The notes below the pieces were generated by a model that searched no databases, had not been told where the DNA came from, and saw only the letters and a program-made list of their open reading frames with translations. A program made the position numbers and the translations under genes. Below, piece after piece: positions 1 through 11,752 of a DNA stretch of 57,500 bases (its first letter is position 1; each line of letters opens with the position of its first letter). The stretch comes from Halisarca cf. caerulea (lineage: Eukaryota; Porifera; Demospongiae; Chondrillida; Halisarcidae). The stretch is taken from assembly GCA_963170055.1 (NCBI GenBank), contig CAUJGJ010000108.1, positions 1-57,500 on the forward strand. The letters are read 5' to 3'.

Positions 1-84
1 GGCACTAGCACCACGCACATTCCCAGTGGACACACATGACCTTTCTGAAGTGCTGTGGGCGTATTTGCGTAGTGTTGGATATGC

Positions 85-117
85 TGGTGCTAATACCAAT
101 ATTTGGCACTAGCACCA
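85..117. repeat. 33-bp interrupted palindrome spanning each monomer junction (first instance)
   Basis: The end of one monomer and the start of the next form a nested dyad. TGGTGCTA (85-92) is the exact reverse complement of TAGCACCA (110-117). Inside these arms lie 3-base mismatched stretches (ATA and CAC), then CCAA (96-99) pairing with TTGG (103-106) around a TAT loop. The same structure recurs at nearly every junction, with occasional single-base variants. It could extrude as a hairpin or cruciform on either strand, or bind a dimeric protein. No match to the CENP-B box pattern is present. Function is inference only. Confidence 0.8.
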
Positions 118-1248
118 CGCACATTCCCAGTGGAAACACATGAAGTTTCTTAACTACTGTGGGCGTATTTGTGTAGTGTTGGATATGCTGGTGCTAATAC
201 CAATATTTGGCACTAGCACCACGCACATTCCCAGTGGACACACATGACCTTTCTGAAGTGCTGTGGGCGTATTTGAGTAGTGTTGGATATGCTGGTGCTA
301 ATACCAATATTTGGCACTAGCACCACGCACATTCCCAGAGGAAACACATGAAGTTTCTTAACTACTGTGGGCGTATTTGTGTAGTGTTGGATGTGCTGGT
401 GCTAATACCAATATTTGGCACTAGCACCAAGCACATTCCCAGTTTACACACATGACCTATCTGAAGTGCTGTGGGCGTATTTGTGTAGTGTTGGATATGC
501 TGGTGCTAATACCAATATTTGGCACTAGCACCACGCACATTCCTAGGGGACACACATGACCTTTCTGAAGTGCTGTGGGCGTATTTGTGTAGTGTTTGAT
601 ATGCTGGTGCTAATACCAATATTTGGCACTAGCACCACGCACATTCCCAGGGGACACACATGACCTTTCTGAAGTGCTGTGGGCGTATTTGTGTAGTGTA
701 GGATATGCTGGTGCTAATACCAATATTTGGCACTAGCACCAAGCACATTCCCAGTGGACACACATGAAGTTTCTGAAGTGCTGTGGGCGTATTTGTGTAG
801 TGTTGGATATGCTGGTGCTAATACCAATATTTGGCACTAGCACCACGCACATTCCCAGTGGACACACATGAAGTTTCTGAAGTGCTGTGGGCGTATTTGT
901 GTAGTGTTGGATATACTGGTGCTAATACCAATATTTGGCACTAGCACCACGCACATTCCTAGTGGACACACATGAAGTTTCTTAACTACTGGGGGCGTAT
1001 TTGTGTGATGTTGGATATGCTGGTGGTAATACCAATATTTGGCACTAGCACCACGCACTTTCCCAGTGGACACACATGAAGTTTCTGAAGTGCTGTGGGC
1101 GTATTTGTGTAGTGTTGGATATGCTGGTGCTAATACCAATATTTGGCACTAGCACCAAGCACATTCCCAGTGGACACACATGAAGTTTCTTAACTACTGT
1201 GGGCGTATTTGTGTGATGTTGGATATGCTGGTGGTAATACCAATATTT

Positions 1249-4200
1249 GGCTCTAGCACCACGCACATTCCCAGTGGACACACATGAAGTTTCTGAAGTG
1301 CTGTGGGCGTATTTGTGTAGTGTTGGATATGCTGGTGCTAATACCAATATTTGGCACTAGCACCACGCACATTCCCAGTGGACACACATGACCTTTCTGA
1401 AGTGCTGTGGGCGTATTTGTGTAGTGTTGGATATGCTGGTGCTAATACCAATATTTGGCACTAGCACCACGCACATTCCCAGTGGACACACATGAAGTTT
1501 CTTAACTACTGTGGGCGTATTTGTGTAGTGTTGGATATGCTGGTGCTAATACCAAAATTTGGCACTAGCACCACGCACATTCCCAGTGGACACACATTAC
1601 CTTTCTGAAGTGCTGTGGGCGTATTTGTGTAGTGTTGGATATGCTGCTGCTAATACCAATATTTGGCACTAGCACCACGCACATTCCCAGTGGACACACA
1701 TGAAGTTTCTGAAGTGCTGTGGGCGTATTTGTGTAGTGTTGGATATGCTGGTGCTAATACCAATATTTGGCACTAGCACCACGCACATTCCCAGTGGACA
1801 CACATGAAGTTTCTGAAGTGCTGTGGGCGTATTTGTGTAGTGTTGGATATGGTGGTGCTAATACCAATATTTGGCACTAGCACCACGCACATTCCCAGTG
1901 GACACACATGAAGTTTCTGAAGTGCTGTGGGCGTATTTGTGTAGTGTTGGATATGCTGGTGCTAATACCAATATTTGGCACTAGCACCACGCACATTCCC
2001 AGTGGACACACATGAAGTTTCTTAACTACTGTGGGCGTATTTGTGTGATGTTGGATATGCTGGTGGTATTACCAATATTTGGCACTAGCACCACGCACAT
2101 TCCCAGTGGACACACATGAAGTTTCTGAAGTGCTGTGGGCGTATTTGTGTAGTGTTGGATATGCTGGTGCTAATGCCAATATTTGGCACTAGCACCACGC
2201 ACATTCCCAGTGGAAACACATGAAGTTTCTTAACTACTGTGGGCGTATTTGTGTAGTGTTGGATATGCTGGTACTATTGCCAATATTTGGCAATAGCACC
2301 ATGCACATTCCCAGTGGACACACATGACCTTTCTGAAGTGCTGTGGGCGTCTTTGCGTAGTGTTGGATATGCTGGTGCTAATACCAATATTTGGCACTAG
2401 CACCACGCACATTCCCAGTGGACACACATGACCTTTCTGAAGTGCTGTGGGCGTATTTGTGTAGTGTTGGATATGATGCTGCTAATACCAATATTTGGCA
2501 CTAGCACCACGCACATTCCCAGTGGACACACATGAAGTTTCTGAAGTGCTGTGGGCGTATTTGTGTAGTGTTGGATATGCTGGTGCTAATACCAATATTT
2601 GGCACTAGCACCACGCACATTCCCAGTGGACACACATGAAGTTTCTGAAGTGCTATGGGCGTATTTGTGTAGTGTTGGATATGCTGGTGCTAATACCAAT
2701 ATTTGGCACTAGCACCACGCACATTCCCAGTGGACACACATGAAGTTTCTGAAGTGCAATGGGCGTATTTGTGTAGTGTTGGATATGCTGGTGCTAATAC
2801 CAATATTTGGCACTAGCACCACGCACATTCCCAGTGGACACACATGAAGTTTCTTAACTACTGTGGGCGTATTTGTGTGATGTTGGATATGCTGGTGGTA
2901 TTACCAATATTTGGCACTAGCACCACGCACATTCCCAGTGGACACACATGAAGTTTCTGAAGTGCTGTGGGCGTATTTGTGTAGTGTTGGATATGCTGGT
3001 GCTAATACCAATATTTGGCACTAGCACCACGCACATTCCCAGTGGACACACATGAAGTTTCTTAACTACTGTGGGCGTATTTGTGTAGTGTTGGATATGC
3101 TGGTACTATTACCAATATTTGGCACTAGCACCATGCACATTCCCAGTGGACACACATGAAGTTTCTGAAGTGCTGTGGGCGTATTTGCGTAGTGTTGGAT
3201 ATGCTGGTGCTAATACCAATATTTGGCACTAGCACCACGCACATTCCCAGTGGACACACATGACCTTTCTGAAGTGCTGTGGGCGTATTTGCGTAGTGTT
3301 GGATATGCTGGTGCTAATACCAATATTTGGCACTAGCACCACGCACATTCCCAGTGGAAACACATGAACTTTCTTAACTACTGTGGGCGTATTTGTGTAG
3401 TGTTGGATATGCTGGTGCTAATACCAATATTTGGCACTAGCACCACGCACATTCCCAGTGGACACACATGACCTTTCTGAAGTGCTGTGGGCGTATTTGA
3501 GTAGTGTTGGATATGCTGGTGCTAATACCAATATTTGGCACTAGCACCACGCACATTCCCAGAGGATACACATGAAGTTTCTTTACTACTGTGGGCGTAT
3601 TTGTGTGATGTTGGATATGCTGGTGGTAATACCAATATTTGGCTCTAGCACCACGCACATTCCCAGTGGACACACATGAAGTTTCTGAAGTGCTGTGGGC
3701 GTATTTGTGTAGTGTTGGATATGCTGGTGCTAATACCAATATTTGGCACTAGCACCACGCACATTCCCAGTGGACACACATGACCTTTCTGAAGTGCTGT
3801 GGGCGTATTTGTGTAGTGTTGGATATGCTGGTGCTAATACCAATATTTGGCACTAGCACCACGCACATTCCCAGTGGACACACATGAAGTTTCTTAACTA
3901 CTGTGGGCGTATTTGTGTAGTGTTGGATATGCTGGTGCTAATACCAAAATTTGGCACTAGCACCACGCACATTCCCAGTGGACACACATTACCTTTCTGA
4001 AGTGCTGTGGGCGTATTTGTGTAGTGTTGGATATGCTGCTGCTAATACCAATATTTGGCACTAGCACCACGCACATTCCCAGTGGACACACATGAAGTTT
4101 CTGAAGTGCTGTGGGCGTATTTGTGTAGTGTTGGATATGCTGGTGCTAATACCAATATTTGGCACTAGCACCACGCACATTCCCAGTGGACACACATGAA

Positions 4201-6032
4201 GTTTCTGAAGTGCTGTGGGCGTATTTGTGTAGTGTTGGATATGGTGGTGCTAATACCAATATTTGGCACTAGCACCACGCACATTCCCAGTGGACACACA
4301 TGAAGTTTCTGAAGTGCTGTGGGCGTATTTGTGTAGTGTTGGATATGCTGGTGCTAATACCAATATTTGGCACTAGCACCACGCACATTCCCAGTGGACA
4401 CACATGAAGTTTCTTAACTACTGTGGGCGTATTTGTGTGATGTTGGATATGCTGGTGGTATTACCAATATTTGGCACTAGCACCACGCACATTCCCAGTG
4501 GACACACATGAAGTTTCTGAAGTGCTGTGGGCGTATTTGTGTAGTGTTGGATATGCTGGTGCTAATGCCAATATTTGGCACTAGCACCACGCACATTCCC
4601 AGTGGAAACACATGAAGTTTCTTAACTACTGTGGGCGTATTTGTGTAGTGTTGGATATGCTGGTACTATTGCCAATATTTGGCAATAGCACCATGCACAT
4701 TCCCAGTGGACACACATGACCTTTCTGAAGTGCTGTGGGCGTCTTTGCGTAGTGTTGGATATGCTGGTGCTAATACCAATATTTGGCACTAGCACCACGC
4801 ACATTCCCAGTGGACACACATGACCTTTCTGAAGTGCTGTGGGCGTATTTGTGTAGTGTTGGATATGATGCTGCTAATACCAATATTTGGCACTAGCACC
4901 ACGCACATTCCCAGTTTACACACATGAAGTTTCTGAAGTGCTGTGGGCGTATTTGTGTAGTGTTGGATATGCTGGTGCTAATACCAATATTTGGCACTAG
5001 CACCACGCACATTCCCAGTGGACACACATGAAGTTTCTGAAGTGCTATGGGCGTATTTGTGTAGTGTTGGATATGCTGGTGCTAATACCAATATTTGGCA
5101 CTAGCACCACGCACATTCCCAGTGGACACACATGAAGTTTCTGAAGTGCAATGGGCGTATTTGTGTAGTGTTGGATATGCTGGTGCTAATACCAATATTT
5201 GGCACTAGCACCACGCACATTCCCAGTGGACACACATGAAGTTTCTTAACTACTGTGGGCGTATTTGTGTGATGTTGGATATGCTGGTGGTATTACCAAT
5301 ATTTGGCACTAGCACCACGCACATTCCCAGTGGACACACATGAAGTTTCTGAAGTGCTGTGGGCGTATTTGTGTAGTGTTGGATATGCTGGTGCTAATAC
5401 CAATATTTGGCACTAGCACCACGCACATTCCCAGTGGACACACATGAAGTTTCTTAACTACTGTGGGCGTATTTGTGTAGTGTTGGATATGCTGGTACTA
5501 TTACCAATATTTGGCACTAGCACCATGCACATTCCCAGTGGACACACATGAAGTTTCTGAAGTGCTGTGGGCGTATTTGCGTAGTGTTGGATATGCTGGT
5601 GCTAATACCAATATTTGGCACTAGCACCACGCACATTCCCAGTGGACACACATGACCTTTCTGAAGTGCTGTGGGCGTATTTGCGTAGTGTTGGATATGC
5701 TGGTGCTAATACCAATATTTGGCACTAGCACCACGCACATTCCCAGTGGAAACACATGAACTTTCTTAACTACTGTGGGCGTATTTGTGTAGTGTTGGAT
5801 ATGCTGGTGCTAATACCAATATTTGGCACTAGCACCACGCACATTCCCAGTGGACACACATGACCTTTCTGAAGTGCTGTGGGCGTATTTGAGTAGTGTT
5901 GGATATGCTGGTGCTAATACCAATATTTGGCACTAGCACCACGCACATTCCCAGAGGATACACATGAAGTTTCTTAACTACTGTGGGCGTATTTGTGTAG
6001 TGTTGGATGTGCTGGTGCTAATACCAATATTT
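1249..6032. repeat. Two tandem copies of a 23-monomer (2392-bp) higher-order repeat
   Basis: Monomers from 1249 to 3640 match those from 3641 to 6032 tag for tag at an offset of 2392 bp (23 x 104). Shared tags include GGCTCTAGC at the start, CCAAAATTT, CACATTACC with CTGCTGC, GTGGTGC, AATGCC, TATTGCC followed by GGCAATAGC, GATGCTG, CTATGGG, CAATGGG, and GAGTAG near the end. The last monomer of the first copy (3537-3640) is a hybrid, whereas the corresponding monomer in the second copy is not. This places the crossover that made the duplication. One monomer near 4889 also differs (a TTTACAC tag in the second copy only). Confidence 0.9.
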
Positions 6033-9000
6033 GGCACTAGCACCAAGCACATTCCCAGTTTACACACATGACCTATCTGAAGTGCTGTGGGCGTATTTGT
6101 GTAGTGTTGGATATGCTGGTGCTAATACCAATATTTGGCACTAGCACCACGCACATTCCTAGGGGACACACATGACCTTTCTGAAGTGCTGTGGGCGTAT
6201 TTGTGTAGTGTTGGATATGCTGGTGCTAATACCAATATTTGGCACTAGCACCACGCACATTCCTAGGGGACACACATGACCTTTCTGAAGTGCTGTGGGC
6301 GTATTTGTGTAGTGTTGGATATGCTGGTGCTAATACCAATATTTGGCACTAGCACCACGCACATTACCAGTGGACACACATGACCTTTCTGAAGTGCTGT
6401 GGGCGTATTTGTGTAGTGTTTGATATGCTGGTGCTAATACCAATATTTGGCACTAGCACCACGCACATTCCCAGGGGACACACATGACCTTTCTGAAGTG
6501 CTGTGGGCGTATTTGTGTAGTGTTGGATATGCTGGTGCTAATACCAATATTTGGCACTAGCACCACGCACATTCCCAGTGGACACACATGACCTTTCTGA
6601 AGTGCTGTGGGCGTATTTGCGTAGTGTTGGATATGCTGGTGCTAATACCAATATTTGGCACTAGCACCACGCACATTCCCAGTGGAAACACATGAAGTTT
6701 CTTAACTACTGTGGGCGTATTTGTGTAGTGTTGGATATGCTGGTGCTAATACCAATATTTGGCACTAGCACCACGCACATTCCCAGTGGACACACATGAC
6801 TTTTCTGAAGTGCTGTGGGCGTATTTGTGTAGTGTTGGATATGCTGGTGCTAATACCAATATTTGGCACTAGCACCACGCACATTCCCAGTGGACACACA
6901 TGAAGTTTCTGAAGTGCTGTGGGCGTATTTGTGTAGTGTTGGATATGGTGGTGCTAATACCAATATTTGGCACTAGCACCACGCACATTCCCAGTGGAAA
7001 CACATGAAGTTTCTGAAGTGCTGTGGGCGTATTTGTGTAGTGTTGGATATGCTGGTGCTAATACCAATATTTGGCACTAGCACCACGCACATTCCCAGTG
7101 GACACACATGAAGTTTCTTAACTACTGTGGGCGTATTTGTGTGATGTTGGATATGCTGGTGGTATTACCAATATTTGGCACTAGCACCACGCACATTCCC
7201 AGTGGACACACATGAAGTTTCTGAAGTGCTGTGGGCGTATTTGTGTAGTGTTGGATATGCTGGTGCTAATGCCAATATTTGGCACTAGCACCACGCACAT
7301 TCCCAGTGGAAACACATGAAGTTTCTTAACTACTGTGGGCGTATTTGTGTAGTGTTGGATATGCTGGTACTATTGCCAATATTTGGCAATAGCACCATGC
7401 ACATTCCCAGTGGACACACATGACCTTTCTGAAGTGCTGTGGGCGTCTTTGCGTAGTGTTGGTTATGCTGGTGCTAATACCAATATTTGGCACTAGCACC
7501 ACGCACATTCCCAGTGGACACACATGACCTTTCTGAAGTGCTGTGGGCGTATTTGTGTAGTGTTGGATATGATGCTGCTAATACCAATATTTGGCACTAG
7601 CACCACGCACATTCCCAGTGGACACACATGAAGTTTCTGAAGTGCTGTGGGCGTATTTGTGTAGTGTTGGATATGCTGGTGCTAATACCAATATTTGGCA
7701 CTAGCACCACGCACATTCCCAGTGGACACACATGAAGTTTCTGAAGTGCTATGGGCGTATTTGTGTAGTGTTGGATATGCTGGTGCTAATACCAATATTT
7801 GGCACTAGCACCACGCACATTCCCAGTGGACACACATGAAGTTTCTGAAGTGCAATGGGCGTATTTGTGTAGTGTTGGATATGCTGGTGCTAATACCAAT
7901 ATTTGGCACTAGCACCACGCACATTCCCAGTGGACACACATGAAGTTTCTTAACTACTGTGGGCGTATTTGTGTGATGTTGGATATGCTGGTGGTATTAC
8001 CAATATTTGGCACTAGCACCACGCACATTCCCAGTGGACACACATGAAGTTTCTGAAGTGCTGTGGGCGTATTTGTGTAGTGTTGGATATGCTGGTGCTA
8101 ATACCAATATTTGGCACTAGCACCACGCACATTCCCAGTGGACACACATGAAGTTTCTTAACTACTGTGGGCGTATTTGTGTAGTGTTGGATATGCTGGT
8201 ACTATTACCAATATTTGGCACTAGCACCATGCACATTCCCAGTGGACACACATGAAGTTTCTGAAGTGCTGTGGGCGTATTTGCGTAGTGTTGGATATGC
8301 TGGTGCTAATACCAATATTTGGCACTAGCACCACGCACATTCCCAGTGGACACACATGACCTTTCTGAAGTGCTGTGGGCGTATTTGCGTAGTGTTGGAT
8401 ATGCTGGTGCTAATACCAATATTTGGCACTAGCACCACGCACATTCCCAGTGGAAACACATGAACTTTCTTAACTACTGTGGGCGCATTTGTGTAGTGTT
8501 GGATATGCTGGTGCTAATACCAATATTTGGCACTAGCACCACGCACATTCCCAGTGGACACACATGACCTTTCTGAAGTGCTGTGGGCGTATTTGAGTAG
8601 TGTTGGATATGCTGGTGCTAATACCAATATTTGGCACTAGCACCACGCACATTCCCAGAGGATACACATGAAGTTTCTTTACTACTGTGGGCGTATTTGT
8701 GTGATGTTGGATATGCTGGTGGTAATACCAATATTTGGCTCTAGCACCACGCACATTCCCAGTGGACACACATGAAGTTTCTGAAGTGCTGTGGGCGTAT
8801 TTGTGTAGTTTTGGATATGCTGGTGCTAATACCAATATTTGGCACTAGCACCACGCACATTCCCAGTGGACACACATGACCTTTCTGAAGTGCTGTGGGC
8901 GTATTTGTGTAGTGTTGGATATGCTGGTGCTAATACCAATATTTGGCACTAGCACCACGCACATTCCCAGTGGACACACATGAAGTTTCTTAACTACTGT

Positions 9001-11752
9001 GGGCGTATTTGTGTAGTGTTGGATATGCTGGTGCTAATACCAAAATTTGGCACTAGCACCACGCACATTCCCAGTGGACACACATTACCTTTCTGAAGTG
9101 CTGTGGGCGTATTTGTGTAGTGTTTGATATGCTGCTGCTAATACCAATATTTGGCACTAGCACCACGCACATTCCCAGTGGACACACATGAAGTTTCTGA
9201 AGTGCTGTGGGCGTATTTGTGTAGTGTTGGATATGCTGGTGCTAATACCAATATTTGGCACTAGCACCACGCACATTCCCAGTGGACACACATAAAGTTT
9301 CTGAAGTGCTGTGGGCGTATTTGTGTAGTGTTGGATATGGTGGTGCTAATACCAATATTTGGCACTAGCACCACGCACATTCCCAGTGGACACACATGAA
9401 GTTTCTGAAGTGCTGTGGGCGTATTTGTGTAGTGTTGGATATGCTGGTGCTAATACCAATATTTGGCACTAGCACCACGCACATTCCCAGTGGACACACA
9501 TGAAGTTTCTTAACTACTGTGGGCGTATTTGTGTGATGTTGGATATGCTGGTGGTATTACCAATATTTGGCACTAGCACCACGCACATTCCCAGTGGACA
9601 CACATGAAGTTTCTGAAGTGCTGTGGGCGTATTTGTGTAGTGTTGGATATGCTGGTGCTAATGCCAATATTTGGCACTAGCACCACGCACATTCCCAGTG
9701 GAAACACATGAAGTTTCTTAACTACTGTGGGCGTATTTGTGTAGTGTTGGATATGCTGGTACTATTGCCAATATTTGGCAATAGCACCATGCACATTCCC
9801 AGTGGACACACATGACCTTTCTGAAGTGCTGTGGGCGTCTTTGCGTAGTGTTGGATATGCTGGTGCTAATACCAATATTTGGCACTAGCACCACGCACAT
9901 TCCCAGTGGACACACATGACCTTTCTGAAGTGCTGTGGGCGTATTTGTGTAGTGTTGGATATGATGCTGCTAATACCAATATTTGGCACTAGCACCACGC
10001 ACATTCCCAGTGGACACACATGAAGTTTCTGAAGTGCTGTGGGCGTATTTGTGTAGTGTTGGATATGCTGGTGCTAATACCAATATTTGGCACTAGCACC
10101 ACGCACATTCCCAGTGGACACACATGAAGTTTCTGAAGTGCTATGGGCGTATTTGTGTAGTGTTGGATATGCTGGTGCTAATACCAATATTTGGCACTAG
10201 CACCACGCACATTCCCAGTGGACACACATGAAGTTTCTGAAGTGCAATGGGCGTATTTGTGTAGTGTTGGATATGCTGGTGCTAATACCAATATTTGGCA
10301 CTAGCACCACGCACATTCCCAGTGGACACACATGAAGTTTCTTAACTACTGTGGGCGTATTTGTGTGATGTTGGATATGCTGGTGGTATTACCAATATTT
10401 GGCACTAGCACCACGCACATTCCCAGTGGACACACATGAAGTTTCTGAAGTGCTGTGGGCGTATTTGTGTAGTGTTGGATATGCTGGTGCTAATACCAAT
10501 ATTTGGCACTAGCACCACGCACATTCCCAGTGGACACACATGAAGTTTCTTAACTACTGTGGGCGTATTTGTGTAGTGTTGGATATGCTGGTACTATTAC
10601 CAATATTTGGCACTAGCACCATGCACATTCCCAGTGGACACACATGAAGTTTCTGAAGTGCTGTGGGCGTATTTGCGTAGTGTTGGATATGCTGGTGCTA
10701 ATACCAATATTTGGCACTAGCACCACGCACATTCCCAGTGGACACACATGACCTTTCTGAAGTGCTGTGGGCGTATTTGCGTAGTGTTGGATATGCTGGT
10801 GCTAATACCAATATTTGGCACTAGCACCACGCACATTCCCAGTGGAAACACATGAACTTTCTTAACTACTGTGGGCGTATTTGTGTAGTGTTGGATATGC
10901 TGGTGCTAATACCAATATTTGGCACTAGCACCACGCACATTCCCAGTGGACACACATGACCTTTCTGAAGTGCTGTGGGCGTATTTGAGTAGTGTTGGAT
11001 ATGCTGGTGCTAATACCAATATTTGGCACTAGCACCACGCACATTCCCAGAGGATACACATGAAGTTTCTTAACTACTGTGGGCGTATTTGTGTAGTGTT
11101 GGATGTGCTGGTGCTAATACCAATATTTGGCACTAGCACCAAGCACATTCCCAGTTTACACACATGACCTATCTGAAGTGCTGTGGGCGTATTTGTGTAG
11201 TGTTGGATATGCTGGTGCTAATACCAATATTTGGCACTAGCACCACGCACATTCCTAGGGGACACACATGACCTTTCTGAAGTGCTGTGGGCGTATTTGT
11301 GTAGTGTTGGATATGCTGGTGCTAATACCAATATTTGGCACTAGCACCACGCACATTCCTAGGGGACACACATGACCTTTCTGAAGTGCTGTGGGCGTAT
11401 TTGTGTAGTGTTGGATATGCTGGTGCTAATACCAATATTTGGCACTAGCACCACGCACATTACCAGTGGACACACATGACCTTTCTGAAGTGCTGTGGGC
11501 GTATTTGTGTAGTGTTTGATATGCTGGTGCTAATACCAATATTTGGCACTAGCACCACGCACATTCCCAGGGGACACACATGACCTTTCTGAAGTGCTGT
11601 GGGCGTATTTGTGTAGTGTTGGATATGCTGGTGCTAATACCAATATTTGGCACTAGCACCACGCACATTCCCAGTGGACACACATGACCTTTCTGAAGTG
11701 CTGTGGGCGTATTTGCGTAGTGTTGGATATGCTGGTGCTAATACCAATATTT
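3641..11752. repeat. 49-monomer (5096-bp) higher-order repeat: one full copy and one partial copy
   Basis: The 23-monomer block 3641-6032 is followed by a 26-monomer block 6033-8736. The compound 49-monomer unit then restarts at 8737. The second copy follows the first through 11128 (its 23-mer part) and on through six monomers of the 26-mer part (D, CCTAGGGG, CCTAGGGG, TTACCAG with GTTTGAT, CCAGGGG, CGTAG), to about 11752. The tag TATTGCC/GGCAATAGC recurs with spacings of 2392, 2704 and 2392 bp (23, 26 and 23 monomers). The copies differ by only scattered single bases, which indicates recent amplification. Confidence 0.88.

Noticed and set aside
85..117. CENP-B box in the monomer
   Set aside because: The monomer has no match to the CENP-B box core (TTCG followed by A and CGGG at the required spacing), so only the dyad is reported.
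105..117. RNA polymerase III A-box-like TGGCACTAG sequence suggesting a tRNA-derived satellite
   Set aside because: Spacing within the motif is off by one base, no B box (GGTTCGA-type) exists in the monomer, and no cloverleaf can be drawn.
837..1139. Recurrent minus-strand frames of 65-100 codons throughout the satellite, with similar translations
   Set aside because: Since 104 is 2 modulo 3, three monomers are read in three successive frames until the TAG in GGTGCTAGTGCC or a TAA is met. Their translations change with monomer subtype and show no domain, and they exist only because of the period.
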